From Burkholderiales bacterium (GTDB lineage: Bacteria; Pseudomonadota; Gammaproteobacteria; Burkholderiales; Burkholderiaceae_C), in the NCBI GenBank assembly GCA_026400275.1, contig JAPLPK010000018.1:1-41643 (forward strand): a stretch of DNA of 41,643 nt, read 5' to 3'. Made by a program: the position numbers and the translations under genes. How positions within the stretch are numbered: position 1 is the first letter of the stretch; each line of letters begins with the position of its first letter. The notes below the pieces were generated by a model, which was given only the letters and a program-made list of their open reading frames with translations, did no database searches and was not told the origin of the DNA. Positions 25,186 through 33,747 of this stretch are shown in pieces.

Positions 25186-25288
25186 AGCAAGTCCGTCTGA
25201 CGAAGGGTCTGCCCCAGAGGGGCGTACGCAGGCCACCGGCGGTGGCCGCGAAGATGCGCGCAGGTGTGTGAACTAGACGCGGCCGTGC

Positions 25289-26359
25289 TTACAGGCGCAC
25301 GCCGGTCTTCTGGTCGAACCAGCTGACCTGGGCGGCCGACACCTGCAGACCGACCTTCTCACCCGGCTGAAAGCGCGCCTGTGGCGATGTGCGCACAGTG
25401 ACGTTGCCAGCCTCGGTCTTGACCACCACATAGGTGTCGGCACCGGTGGGTTCCACCACGCTGACCTCACCGCGCCAGGCGGCGTTGTCCACCAGCTCGA
25501 TGTGCTCGGGGCGCAGGCCCAGCAGCGCGTCCTTGCCCACCGCCGGGCAGACCAGGGGCAGGCTGCCGCCCTTGAAGGAGAATTGGCCACCAGCGCCCGC
25601 ATTGCTTGCGCTGCCAGCTATCAAATTCATAGTTGGCGAGCCGATGAAACCGGCCACATAGGTATTGGCTGGGCGGCTGTAGATGTCGTCAGGGGTGCCC
25701 AGTTGCTGCAGCACGCCGTCCTTCATCACCGCGATGCGGCTGCCCAGTGTCATGGCCTCGATCTGGTCATGGGTCACATAGACGCTGGTAATGCCCGAAA
25801 CCTGGTGCAGGCGCTTGATTTCGGCACGCATTTCAACGCGCAGCTTGGCATCCAGGTTGGACAAAGGCTCGTCAAACAGGAACAGCTGTGGCTGGCGCGC
25901 CAGGGCGCGGCCCATGGCCACACGCTGGCGCTGGCCGCCGGACAGCTGCGCAGGGCGGCTGTCCAGCAGGTGGGTGATCTGCAGCATGGCAGCCACTTCG
26001 TTGATGCGCTTTTCACGCTCAGCCTTGGGCACCTTGCGCATTTCCAGCGCGAAGCCGATGTTCTCGGCCACGCTCATGGTGGGGTACAGCGCATAGCTCT
26101 GGAACACCATGGCGATGTCGCGCTGGGCCGGCGGCACGCCGACCACGTTGCGGTCGCCGATGCGGATCGCGCCTTCGGTGGGTTCTTCGAGGCCGGCGAT
26201 GATGTTCAGCAGGGTGGACTTGCCGCAGCCGGACGGGCCGACCAGGATCAGGAATTCACCCGGCGCGACGTCGATGTCGATGCGCTTGAGCACCTCGACC
26301 ATTTTGTCGCCGTTGCCGAAAGTTTTGCGTATGCCTTGGATGTGGAGTGCGGATGCCAT
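25289..26359 (-). CDS. Sugar ABC transporter ATPase (MalK/UgpC type)
   Basis: A 356-residue ABC ATPase of the carbohydrate uptake-1 family. Walker A is GPSGCGKST at 41-49, the Q-loop VFQSYALYP near 85, the signature LSGGQRQRV at 139-147, Walker B LFLFDEPLSNLD at 159-170 and the switch His in VTHDQ near 197. A regulatory OB/TOBE-like domain follows from about 235. Residues 242-260 (NLIAGSASNAGAGGQF and flanks) are encoded by a copy of the dispersed palindrome; relatives have a shorter or unrelated segment there. It should power the two permeases encoded just upstream; three bases separate it from the next gene. Such ATPases can serve several sugar importers. Confidence 0.92.
   Translation of the reverse strand: MASALHIQGIRKTFGNGDKMVEVLKRIDIDVAPGEFLILVGPSGCGKSTLLNIIAGLEEPTEGAIRIGDRNVVGVPPAQRDIAMVFQSYALYPTMSVAENIGFALEMRKVPKAEREKRINEVAAMLQITHLLDSRPAQLSGGQRQRVAMGRALARQPQLFLFDEPLSNLDAKLRVEMRAEIKRLHQVSGITSVYVTHDQIEAMTLGSRIAVMKDGVLQQLGTPDDIYSRPANTYVAGFIGSPTMNLIAGSASNAGAGGQFSFKGGSLPLVCPAVGKDALLGLRPEHIELVDNAAWRGEVSVVEPTGADTYVVVKTEAGNVTVRTSPQARFQPGEKVGLQVSAAQVSWFDQKTGVRL
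25581..25636. repeat. Dispersed 56-bp palindrome, copy 7 (inside the ABC ATPase gene)
   Basis: Plus orientation: AATTGGCCACCAGCGCCCGC, then GCCAGCTATCAAATTCATAG. It is in frame with the ATPase gene and translates in the variable region after the conserved GSPTMN. Confidence 0.65.
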
Positions 26360-26362
26360 TTT

Positions 26363-27232
26363 TTATCCTTTCACAGCACCAGCTGTGAGTCCTTTAACGA
26401 AGAATTTGCCTGCCAACACGTAGATCAGAATGGTGGGCAGGCCCGCGATCACGGCAGCCGCCATGTCCACGTTGTAGTTTTTCACGCTGCTGGTGGTGTT
26501 GACCATATTGTTCAGGCCCACGGTGATGGGCTTGCTGTCGGCGCCGCTGAAGGCCACGCCGAACAAGAAGTCGTTCCAGATATTCGTGAACTGCCAGATC
26601 AGCGTGACCATCACGATGGGCGTGGACAGCGGCACGATGATGCGGAAGAAAATGCGCCAGAAACCAGCACCGTCAATCCGCGCAGCGTTCACCAGCTCTT
26701 TCGGAATGGACGCGTAGTAGTTGCGGAAGAACAGCGTGGTACCCGCCAGACCGGCCAGGCAGTGCACCAGGATCAGGCCGTAAACCGAGCTGGAAATACC
26801 CAACCAACCGAGGATCTGGCTCATGGGCAACAGCACCACCTGGAACGGCATGAACACGCCAAACAGCATGAAGCCAAACAGCAGCTCGCTGCCCTTGAAC
26901 TTCCACAGGCTCAGCACATAGCCGTTGATCGCACCCCACAGCGTGGAGATGAGCACCGCCGGGAACACGATCAGCACCGAGTTCCAGAAGAAGGGCTGCA
27001 GGCCACGGCAGTCGGTACCGGTACAGGCGGTGGACCAGGCCAGTTGCCAGGCCTCGAAGTTCAGCGCGTGCGGCAGGCTCAGCAGGTTGCCGCTGCGGAT
27101 TTCTTCAGCATCCTTGAACGAGGTGGCCAGCATCACATACATGGGTGCCAGGAAGAAGAATGCCGCCAGCAGCAGCACGCCGTAAATCAATACACGGGGA
27201 ATCAGTACTTGGAGAGGGTTCTTAGCGATCAT
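26363..27232 (-). CDS. Carbohydrate ABC transporter permease (MalG type)
   Basis: An inner-membrane permease of 289 residues with about six helices. The N-terminal helix (VLIYGVLLLAAFFFLAPMYV) is followed by a periplasmic loop with ACTGTDCRG, then the permease core. The cytoplasmic EAA-like coupling motif is visible as ELVNAARIDGAGFWRIFFRI. It forms a dimer with the preceding permease and is driven by the ATPase encoded three bases downstream. The start ATG 27232 overlaps the end of the upstream permease gene by 11 bases, a typical coupled arrangement. Similarity is strongest to the glucose/mannose importer permeases (GtsC type); substrate inferred. Confidence 0.9.
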   Translation of the reverse strand: MIAKNPLQVLIPRVLIYGVLLLAAFFFLAPMYVMLATSFKDAEEIRSGNLLSLPHALNFEAWQLAWSTACTGTDCRGLQPFFWNSVLIVFPAVLISTLWGAINGYVLSLWKFKGSELLFGFMLFGVFMPFQVVLLPMSQILGWLGISSSVYGLILVHCLAGLAGTTLFFRNYYASIPKELVNAARIDGAGFWRIFFRIIVPLSTPIVMVTLIWQFTNIWNDFLFGVAFSGADSKPITVGLNNMVNTTSSVKNYNVDMAAAVIAGLPTILIYVLAGKFFVKGLTAGAVKG

Positions 27233-28103
27233 GGGGCTTGCTCCGCAGTTCACTGTACAAATAAGGCACCACGATGGCCGCCACGGTGGCCAGCATCATG
27301 GTGGCGCTGGCAGCGCCCAGGCCGATCTGGCCACGGGTAAAGCTCATCACATACATGAAGGTGGCCGGCACGTCGGTGGCATAGCCGGGGCCGCCGCCAG
27401 TCAGGGCCATCACCAGGTCGAAGCTCTTGATGGACAGGTGCGACAACACCATGATGGTGGAGAACACCACCGGGCGCAGGATCGGCAAAATGATTCGCCA
27501 GTAGATGCGTGGCAGGCTGGCACCGTCGATCTGCGCGGCCTTGATGATGCTGTCATCGATACCGCGCAGGCCGGCCAAAAACAAGGCCATGGCAAATCCG
27601 GCGGACTGCCAGATGCCGGCGATCACCACGCAGTAAATGGCGGTCTCGCTCTGCACCAGCCAGTCGAAGGTGAAGCTGGTCCAGCCGATGTCATGCATCA
27701 GTTTTTCCAGGCCGAGGCTGGGGTTCAGCATCCACTTCCAGGCGGTACCGGTGACGATGAAGGACAGCGCCATGGGGTACAGGTAGATGGTGCGCAGCAG
27801 GCCTTCGGCGCGGACCTTCTGGTCCAGCACAATGGCCAGGGCCATGCCGATCAGCATAGCGCCGCCGACATACAAAACGCTGAAGATGCCCAGGTTCTTC
27901 AGGGCCAGCCACCAGCGGTCCATCTCCCACAATTTGGCGTATTGGGCCAGGCCGACGAACTCGTCGTAGTTAGGCAGCATGCGCGATGCGGTCAGGGACA
28001 AAACCCCGTTCCAGATCATCAGCCCGTAGATGAAGGCAAAGCCCAGCACGAAGCCGGGCGCAATCACCAGCTTGGGCAGTGCCTGCTCAAAATTCGGTTT
28101 CAT
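27222..28103 (-). CDS. Carbohydrate ABC transporter permease (MalF type)
   Basis: A permease of 293 residues with about six membrane helices, beginning LVIAPGFVLGFAFIYGLMIW. Its coupling motif is KAAQIDGASLPRIYWRIILP, the EAA loop contacting the ATPase. It pairs with the second permease encoded downstream. The ATG at 28103 is used; the TTG further upstream has no support. The region just before the start contains an intrinsic terminator that separates it from the binding-protein gene, so expression is likely lower than that of the binding protein. GtsB-like glucose or mannose import is the best guess. Confidence 0.9.
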   Translation of the reverse strand: MKPNFEQALPKLVIAPGFVLGFAFIYGLMIWNGVLSLTASRMLPNYDEFVGLAQYAKLWEMDRWWLALKNLGIFSVLYVGGAMLIGMALAIVLDQKVRAEGLLRTIYLYPMALSFIVTGTAWKWMLNPSLGLEKLMHDIGWTSFTFDWLVQSETAIYCVVIAGIWQSAGFAMALFLAGLRGIDDSIIKAAQIDGASLPRIYWRIILPILRPVVFSTIMVLSHLSIKSFDLVMALTGGGPGYATDVPATFMYVMSFTRGQIGLGAASATMMLATVAAIVVPYLYSELRSKPHDR

Positions 28104-28128
28104 GGGAGTGGCTCTCAAAAAAATAAGG

Positions 28129-28154
28129 CCCCACTCCGCCGTGGCGGAAGGGGG
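28129..28154 (-). terminator. Intrinsic terminator/attenuator between binding-protein and permease genes
   Basis: On the minus strand a GC-rich stem (CCCCTTCCGCC against GGCGGAGTGGGG) is followed by CCTTATTTTTTT, the form of an intrinsic terminator. It lies after the binding-protein stop and about 25 bases before the permease start, so it must be partly read through if the importer is one operon. Confidence 0.75.
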
Positions 28155-28165
28155 GATAAGACTGC

Positions 28166-28226
28166 CAACCGACGCATCGGTTGTTCACCCTGCCCCGCGT
28201 GCTACATCACAAGCGATGTGCGCGGG
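28166..28226 (-). promoter_or_regulatory. Two further hairpins after the binding-protein gene
   Basis: CAACCGA/TCGGTTG (28166-28183) is a perfect 7-bp stem with a 4-nt loop. At 28195-28226, CCGCG and ACATC pair with GATGT and CGCGG. Together with the terminator they give three stems in 154 bases, a usual arrangement for protecting the 3' end of an abundant binding-protein mRNA. Confidence 0.5.
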
Positions 28227-28272
28227 ACGGACGTTGCGGCACAAAGGTGCGCGCAGCCTGGGGGTGTGCCAG

Positions 28273-29523
28273 TTACTTGGTTTGTGCAGCGGAAGCGATG
28301 TTCTTCACAGCAGCGTCAACGCTGATCTTGTCGTCGTTCCAGAACTGGCTGACCGCGTCCTTGATGGCGCCTTCAGCAGCAGGGCTCACAGCCATGCCGT
28401 GGGCGATGGAAGGCACCAGGCTGCCGGTCTTGGCGGTGTCCACGAAGTCCTTGGCGGACAGCTTGGCGCAGTCGTCAAACTTGTCCATCTTCATGTTCAG
28501 ACGCACAGGGATGGAACCCTTGTTCAGGTTGAAGATTTCCTGGAACTCGGTACCCATGATGGCGGCAGCCAGGTCGCCCTGGGCCTTTTGTGCGTCCTTG
28601 TCCTTCAGCTTGAACATGGCAAACGAGTCCACGTTGTAGGTGTAGGCGTTGGCCGTGCCAGGCGCAGCAGCGCACAGGAAGTCCTTGCCTGGCACCTTGC
28701 CAGCAGCCAGGAACTCGCCCTTGGCCCAGTCACCCATGAACTGGAAGCCGGCCTTGCCTTGCATCACCAGGGCGGTGGTCAGGTTCCAGTCGCGGCCTGC
28801 GGAGGCTGCGTCGGTGTAACCCTTGATCTTGCGGAAGGTTTCCAGGGACTTCTTCATGGTGTCGCTGGTCAACGCCTTGTTGTCCAGCTTGACCAGTGCA
28901 TCGCTGTAGAACTTGGCACCACCCACACCCAGCACCACGGTTTCAAAGGTGGTGAAGTCTTGCCAGTTTTGGCCACCGTGGGCCACGGCGATGAAACCGG
29001 CAGCCTTGATCTTGTCGGCAGCAGCAAAGAATTCAGCGTAGTTCTTGGGCATGCCGGTCACGCCAGCCTTCTTCAGCACTTCGGGGTTGGCCCAGACCCA
29101 GTTCACGCGGTGCACGTTGACCGGAGCTGCAACGTAGTTGCCCTTGTACTTCATGCCATCGGCCACGGCCTTGGGCAGCAGGCTGTCCCATTGTTCGGCC
29201 TTAGCGGTAGCGTCCAGGTTGGCCAACACACCTTCAGCAGCCCATTCCTGGATCGCTGGGCCCTTGATCTGGGCTGCGGCAGGGGGGTTGCCCGAGACGA
29301 CGCGGCTCTTCAGCACGGTAGCAGCATTGTCGCCACCGCCGCCAGCCACAGCGAAGTCCTTCCACACATGGCCCTTGGCCTGCATGATCTTCTTCAGCTC
29401 GGCAACCGACTTGGCTTCGCCACCGGAGGTCCAGTAGTGCAGTACTTCGACCTCGCCGGCCTGGATAGCACCTGCGGACACCACTGCAACCATGGCGAGC
29501 GCCAATTTGGAAAGCTTCAACAT
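28273..29523 (-). CDS. Sugar ABC transporter substrate-binding protein (glucose/mannose type)
   Basis: A 416-residue periplasmic binding protein. A signal peptide (LALAMVAVVSAGAIQA) is followed by the family-1 start GEVEVLHYWTSGGEAKS. The segment TALVMQGKAGFQFMGDWAKG and the overall length fit the GtsA-type glucose/mannose binding proteins of Pseudomonas and relatives. It should capture sugar in the periplasm and deliver it to the two permeases encoded downstream. The gene is first in the operon, and its codon use is even and favours common codons, as expected for a highly expressed protein. Upstream lies a 250-bp region with candidate operator sequences. The exact sugar is inferred; other hexoses or disaccharides are possible. 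Confidence 0.9.
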   Translation of the reverse strand: MLKLSKLALAMVAVVSAGAIQAGEVEVLHYWTSGGEAKSVAELKKIMQAKGHVWKDFAVAGGGGDNAATVLKSRVVSGNPPAAAQIKGPAIQEWAAEGVLANLDATAKAEQWDSLLPKAVADGMKYKGNYVAAPVNVHRVNWVWANPEVLKKAGVTGMPKNYAEFFAAADKIKAAGFIAVAHGGQNWQDFTTFETVVLGVGGAKFYSDALVKLDNKALTSDTMKKSLETFRKIKGYTDAASAGRDWNLTTALVMQGKAGFQFMGDWAKGEFLAAGKVPGKDFLCAAAPGTANAYTYNVDSFAMFKLKDKDAQKAQGDLAAAIMGTEFQEIFNLNKGSIPVRLNMKMDKFDDCAKLSAKDFVDTAKTGSLVPSIAHGMAVSPAAEGAIKDAVSQFWNDDKISVDAAVKNIASAAQTK

Positions 29524-29611
29524 CTATGTCTCCTGGATTTGCCGCCCCCGACTTTATGCGGATTGGTACGGCAAAGGGTTGGCTCAACCGGGCACCGCGC
29601 CCTGCTGATTC

Positions 29612-29658
29612 GTTAATTTTTCATTAATTAACAAAAAATGAACACTAGGGATTTCCCT
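29612..29658 (-). promoter_or_regulatory. Candidate promoter/operator region of the sugar importer
   Basis: GTTAATT (29612-29618) and AATTAAC (29626-29632) form a 7-bp inverted repeat in an AT-rich patch; 15 bases further upstream AGGGA/TCCCT (29647-29658) forms another, separated by two bases. They lie 90-135 bases before the binding-protein start. A sugar-responsive repressor site is plausible, but I cannot assign a regulator. Confidence 0.4.
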
Positions 29659-29687
29659 GGGCGTGCGTAAAGATCTCTCACCAACAT

Positions 29688-29739
29688 TCAGAATGTATAG
29701 CACTCTACGCAGGACATATATGCGCTGGCGGTCATTTTC
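29688..29739. repeat. Dispersed 56-bp palindrome, copy 8
   Basis: Minus orientation: in reverse it reads AAATGACCGCCAGCGCATAT, then CCTGCGTAGAGTGCTATACA. It lies between the divergent binding-protein and PlsC-type genes. It is more worn than most copies. Confidence 0.5.
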
Positions 29740-29774
29740 GACTCACAAAAAATAAGCGGAATCACCCGGCGTTT

Positions 29775-30413
29775 ATGATCGCCGCCATGCTTGCAAAGAT
29801 CATGGGGTTTGTTTTACTGGGCCTGGTGCGGGTGCTGACAGGCGCCCAAGCCCGCTGGTACGGCTGCCCGCCCAAGGCCGAGCAGCGCATTTATTTTGCC
29901 AACCACCAAAGCCATGCGGACCTGGTGCTGATCTGGGCCGCCCTGCCCTCCGAGCTGCGCAGCATCACCCGCCCCATCGCCGCCAAGGACTACTGGACCG
30001 CCTCGCGCTTCAAGCTGTGGCTGACTACGGCGGTGTTCAACGCCGTCTACGTAGACCGCAGCCGTAGCAAGGACGCCAGCGGCGTGGAGCAAGACCCGTT
30101 GGAGCCCCTGGTCGAGGCGCTGGAGAGCGGCGACTCCATCATCCTGTTCCCCGAGGGCACGCGCGGCCATGCGTCCGAGCCCCAGGCCTTCAAGGCCGGG
30201 CTGTACAAGCTGGCGCAGAAATTCCCGCATGTGGTGCTGGTGCCAACCTGGATACACAACGTGCAGCGCGTCATGCCCAAGGGCGAGGTGATTCCGGTCC
30301 CTGTGCTGTGCTCGGTCACCTTCGGCACACCGATGCAGCTGGAGCCAGATGAAGACCGCAACGCCTTTTTGGACCGGGCGCGCGCCAACGTGATCGCGCT
30401 GAGAGAAATATGA
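29775..30413 (+). CDS. 1-acylglycerol-3-phosphate acyltransferase-like protein (PlsC family)
   Basis: A 212-residue membrane-associated acyltransferase. The catalytic H-x4-D motif is NHQSHAD (His44, Asp49), and the glycerol-phosphate-binding motif is FPEGTRG (125-131). An N-terminal hydrophobic stretch (IMGFVLLGLVRVL) anchors it. Family members acylate lysophosphatidic acid to phosphatidic acid. It is translationally coupled (ATGA overlap) to a CdsA-like gene that would use phosphatidic acid, so the pair could make CDP-diacylglycerol. A housekeeping plsC may exist elsewhere; this could be an extra copy. ATG 29775 is used, but ATG 29787 is also possible, and neither has a clear ribosome-binding site. 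Confidence 0.85.
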   Translation: MIAAMLAKIMGFVLLGLVRVLTGAQARWYGCPPKAEQRIYFANHQSHADLVLIWAALPSELRSITRPIAAKDYWTASRFKLWLTTAVFNAVYVDRSRSKDASGVEQDPLEPLVEALESGDSIILFPEGTRGHASEPQAFKAGLYKLAQKFPHVVLVPTWIHNVQRVMPKGEVIPVPVLCSVTFGTPMQLEPDEDRNAFLDRARANVIALREI

Positions 30414-31399
30414 ACCAGTTCCTGCGCAGCCTCAGCGGTACGCAACAGGTCGGGGCGATGTTCGTCCTGGTGTTTGGCGTGCTTTTGCTGGCCAGCGGCG
30501 CGCTGCTGCTGTTGTCGCTGCGCGAGCGCGACGACAACGCGTTTGGCGCGGCCTTCGGCGCCGAGCTGGACAATCTGCGCCGGGTGCTGAAGAACACCTG
30601 GTTCATGGCCGGTGTGTTCTGGCTGTGCTGGGCCGTGGGTGGCTGGGTAGCGGTGACGCTGTTCGCCCTGGTGGCCTTCTTTGCGCTGCGCGAGTTCATC
30701 ACCCTGTCGCCCACCCACCGGGGCGACCACCGCAGCCTGATACTGGCTTTTTTTGTGGTGCTGCCGGTGCAGTTCTGGCTGGTGGGCGGCAAGCATTTCG
30801 ACCTGTTCACGGTGTTCGTGCCGGTCTACGTATTTCTGGCCCTGCCCATCGTGGGCGCCCTGGCCGACGACCCGCACCGTTTTCTGGAGCGCAATGCCAA
30901 GATGCAGTGGGGCATCATGGTCTGCGTCTACGGCACCAGCCATGTGCCGGCGCTGGTGCGGCTGGACTTCCCTGGCTACCAGGACAAGGGCGCCTTCCTG
31001 GTGTTTTTCCTGGTGCTGGTGGTGCAGACCTGCATGCTGGTACAGCACCTGGCTGCCCGCAAGCTCAAGCGAGCACCCCGCGCGCCGCACATCAGCCAAA
31101 GCTTCAACTGGTCCAGCTGGGGCATAGGTGTGGCGGCAGGCGGCCTGCTGGGTGGGCTGCTGGCCGGCATCACCCCGTTCAAACCCGGCCAGGCCTTGGC
31201 GATGGCGCTGATTGCCTGCGTGGCCGGCTCGCTGGGCCACCTGGTGATGAAGGCGCTGAAGCGCGACCGGGGTATCACCAACTGGGGTAGCGAGGGCCAG
31301 TCCATCACCGGCGCCAGCGGCCTGCTGGACCGGGTAGACGCGCTGTGCTTTGCCGCCCCGATCTTCTTCCACTCGGTTAGATGGTATTTCAGGTTGTAG
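30410..31399 (+). CDS. Phosphatidate cytidylyltransferase-like membrane protein
   Basis: A 329-residue integral membrane protein with about eight helices, resembling the CdsA superfamily (YnbB-like branch), which makes CDP-diacylglycerol from phosphatidate and CTP. The C-terminal signature is recognisable but changed: K284-R285-D-R-G-I-T290-N291-W-G, then [11 protein letters not shown] (300-310). Classical CdsA has K-D at the 290/291 position and H-G-G before the D-R-x-D, so two conserved positions differ. The D-R-V-D metal/substrate residues remain. The start overlaps the PlsC-type stop, so the two act together. Its last residues (Y-F-R-L) and stop come from a dispersed palindrome that also reaches the ruvC start. 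Confidence 0.8.
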   Translation: MNQFLRSLSGTQQVGAMFVLVFGVLLLASGALLLLSLRERDDNAFGAAFGAELDNLRRVLKNTWFMAGVFWLCWAVGGWVAVTLFALVAFFALREFITLSPTHRGDHRSLILAFFVVLPVQFWLVGGKHFDLFTVFVPVYVFLALPIVGALADDPHRFLERNAKMQWGIMVCVYGTSHVPALVRLDFPGYQDKGAFLVFFLVLVVQTCMLVQHLAARKLKRAPRAPHISQSFNWSSWGIGVAAGGLLGGLLAGITPFKPGQALAMALIACVAGSLGHLVMKALKRDRGITNWGSEGQSITGASGLLDRVDALCFAAPIFFHSVRWYFRL

Positions 31400-31442
31400 C
31401 GCATACTCCACCTGCACTACCAGCTACAAATTAAATAGCATG
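31386..31442. repeat. Dispersed 56-bp palindrome, copy 9 (CdsA-like end to ruvC start)
   Basis: Plus orientation: ATTTCAGGTTGTAGCGCATA, then CTACCAGCTACAAATTAAAT. It encodes the last residues of the CdsA-like protein, holds its stop codon, and reaches the ruvC start codon, so no standard ribosome-binding site is left for ruvC. Confidence 0.65.
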
Positions 31443-31988
31443 CGACTTTTAGGCATAGACCCCGGCTTGCAGACCACCGGCTTCGGCGTCATCGACGTGG
31501 ACGGCTCCAACCTGGGCTATGTGGCCAGCGGCACCATCAAAACCACCCACCTGGATTTGGGCCAGCTGCCGGCGCGTATCAAGATCTTGTTCGATGGCAT
31601 TTGCGAAGTCAGTGCACGCTACCAGCCAGACGCAGCATCGGTGGAGATCATCTTCGTGAACGTGAACCCACAATCGACGCTGCTGCTGGGCCAAGCGCGC
31701 GGCGCCTGTCTGGCGGCGCTGGGCTGCAGCAACCTGCCTGTGTCCGAATACACCGCGCTGCAAATGAAGAAAGCCGTGGTCGGCCACGGCCGGGCCGACA
31801 AGTCACAGGTGCAAGAAATGGTGAAGCGGCTGTTGAAGCTACCCGTGCTACCAGGCAAGGACGCGGCGGACGCGCTGGGCATGGCCATCACCCACGCCCA
31901 CGTGGGCCACGCTATGGCCCGGCTGGCCCAGGCCACACCACTGGCCCGCAAGACCAGCGGCATGTACCGCGACGGGCGCACGCACTGA
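31440..31988 (+). CDS. ruvC: Holliday junction endodeoxyribonuclease RuvC
   Basis: A 182-residue resolvase. The four catalytic acids are in place: Asp7 in MRLLGIDPG, Glu69 in ASVEIIFVN, and Asp141 and Asp144 in [11 protein letters not shown]. The basic surface loop and the TTGFGVID strand also match. RuvC cuts Holliday junctions bound by RuvAB during recombination and repair. The ruvA and ruvB genes are not adjacent downstream: a convergent chemoreceptor gene follows. The ATG at 31440 is set by the catalytic Asp7 position; the sequence just upstream is a dispersed palindrome with no clear Shine-Dalgarno, so initiation may depend on coupling to the CdsA-like gene or on a weak site. Confidence 0.96.
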   Translation: MRLLGIDPGLQTTGFGVIDVDGSNLGYVASGTIKTTHLDLGQLPARIKILFDGICEVSARYQPDAASVEIIFVNVNPQSTLLLGQARGACLAALGCSNLPVSEYTALQMKKAVVGHGRADKSQVQEMVKRLLKLPVLPGKDAADALGMAITHAHVGHAMARLAQATPLARKTSGMYRDGRTH

Positions 31989-32010
31989 ACGCGCGCCTGG
32001 CGCAGCCAGA

Positions 32011-33606
32011 TTAGCTGTGCCCAATGGCCAGGTGTGAGCTGGCCTGTTCGTCGTTGAGCTTGAAGCGGCGCACCGCGCTGTTCAGGTGCGCGCACTGTTC
32101 GCGCAGTGATTCAGATGCTGCGGCGGACTCTTCGACCAGCGCGGCGTTTTGCTGCGTCATGGTGTCCAGATGCTGCACGGTGGCACCCATCTCGCCAATG
32201 CCACGGCCCTGCTCGGCGGCCGAGGTGGCGATCTCACGGATGATGTCGGCCACGCCGCGCACACTGCCCACGATCTCGCCCATGGTCTGACCGGCATCGC
32301 GCACCTGCTGGGCACCGCTATTGACGCTGACCACCGAGGCGCCGATCAGGGATTTGATCTCGCCCGCAGCCTGGGCCGAGCGCTGGGCCAGGCTGCGGAC
32401 TTCGCTGGCCACCACGGCAAAGCCACGGCCCTGCTCGCCAGCACGCGCGGCTTCCACGGCGGCATTCAGCGCCAGGATATTGGTCTGGAACGCGATGCCG
32501 TCAATCACGCCAATGATGTCGGCGATTTTCTTGGAGCTGGCATTGATGTCGTCCATGGTGCGCACCACCTTGGACACCGCCGCACCGCCGCGCTCGGCTA
32601 CCTCGGCCGCACTCGACGCCAGGCGGTTGGCATGGGCAGACGAGTCGCTGTTCTTTTGGGTGGTTTCATGCAGCTGCTCCATGGAGGCCGAGGCCTCTTC
32701 CAGGCTGGCAGCGGTCTGTTCGGTGCGGTTGCTCAGGTCCTGGTTGCCGGACGCCATTTCGCCGCTGGCCAGGGCGATACGCTCACCGGCCTCCATCACC
32801 TGGCGCACCAGGCCGCGCAGTGCGTCCTGCATCAGACCCATGGCTTGCACCAACTGGCCCACCTCGTCTTGGCGGGTCGCGCTGACCTCTTCCGACAAAT
32901 CACCCTGTGCAATGCGGTTGGCCAAGGCCTGGGCGCGGGACAAGGAGCCGGTTATGGAGCGCACCGTCAAGACCGTCACAGGCACCAGGACCAGCAACGC
33001 CAGCACCACCATGCCGATCTGCAGGCGCAGCAGCATATTGGTGCGTGTATCGATGTCGTGCACCGCCGCACGCATCTGGGCGTGCGAGTTGACCGACAGC
33101 TCGCCCAGCAGCTTGTCTACCGCGTCCATTTGCGGCGCGACACGCCCGGCATAGGCAGCAGCCACCGATCCGTCGATCTGGGCAGCTTCAATCTGCCCAA
33201 GCACCGGGGCGATCGTATCTTCGTATTCCTTGAGCAGAGCCGGCGCCTTGCTCAGCGTTTGCACGGGGCCGGTAGCCGCGTATTTGCCCTGCAGCAACAG
33301 GCCCATCTGTTTGCGCAGCGAGGCCAGGGACTGACCCCAGGCCGTGCGCAGATTGGCCACTTCCACCGCGTTATTGGCATTGACGATGGCGTCCTTTTCG
33401 ATACGCCTAACCTGTGCCAGCGAGAAGCGCAGTTCGCCCACATCCACCAGCACCTGGACCTGCTCGTCCACCAGGGCATCCAAGGTGGAGCGGGTGTCGC
33501 TCAGCGCCCAGGCGCCGACCACGCCAACCAATAGAAGCACAGCCAATGAAAACACCATGCTGAAGTACAGCCGGGCGCGGATGGACAACTTTTTTATAGC
33601 TTGCAC
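32011..33606 (-). CDS. Methyl-accepting chemotaxis protein (4-helix-bundle sensor)
   Basis: A chemoreceptor of about 531 residues. TM1 is at about 14-34 ([19 protein letters not shown]), followed by a periplasmic four-helix-bundle sensor to about 190, TM2, HAMP and the signalling coiled coil with the [20 protein letters not shown] tip and [15 protein letters not shown] chose the GTG at 33606 because AGAGG lies 6 nt upstream; the TTG further out has none. It ends GHS, without a CheR-binding pentapeptide. It is related to the other chemoreceptor in the window, mainly in the signalling half. It is convergent with ruvC and has no obvious functional neighbour, so its ligand is unknown. Confidence 0.92.
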   Translation of the reverse strand: MQAIKKLSIRARLYFSMVFSLAVLLLVGVVGAWALSDTRSTLDALVDEQVQVLVDVGELRFSLAQVRRIEKDAIVNANNAVEVANLRTAWGQSLASLRKQMGLLLQGKYAATGPVQTLSKAPALLKEYEDTIAPVLGQIEAAQIDGSVAAAYAGRVAPQMDAVDKLLGELSVNSHAQMRAAVHDIDTRTNMLLRLQIGMVVLALLVLVPVTVLTVRSITGSLSRAQALANRIAQGDLSEEVSATRQDEVGQLVQAMGLMQDALRGLVRQVMEAGERIALASGEMASGNQDLSNRTEQTAASLEEASASMEQLHETTQKNSDSSAHANRLASSAAEVAERGGAAVSKVVRTMDDINASSKKIADIIGVIDGIAFQTNILALNAAVEAARAGEQGRGFAVVASEVRSLAQRSAQAAGEIKSLIGASVVSVNSGAQQVRDAGQTMGEIVGSVRGVADIIREIATSAAEQGRGIGEMGATVQHLDTMTQQNAALVEESAAASESLREQCAHLNSAVRRFKLNDEQASSHLAIGHS

Positions 33607-33747
33607 GGGGCACCTCTGTTGTATCAAAAGGTTACGATAACGCAACTTCCGTTCCAGCCTGAGAGGGTAACCCAGACAACGACTGGAGTGTCAAAAACTT
33701 TGTTGGATATTAGTACCGCGAATACAGGATCGCCTTCAGCGGCGCAG

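Noticed and set aside
25502-27340. A 612-codon open frame opposite the sugar ABC genes
   Set aside because: It spans parts of two clear minus-strand genes, has shadow composition (His/Gln-rich) and no plausible start region.
19998-29523. Recently acquired genomic island for the whole sugar locus
   Set aside because: No integrase, tRNA junction or clear composition shift is visible; only the GH3-araC part shows signs of rearrangement.
30047-31417. A 456-codon open frame opposite the PlsC/CdsA-like pair
   Set aside because: Low-complexity Gln/His/Arg composition and complete overlap with two coupled genes that carry recognised motifs.
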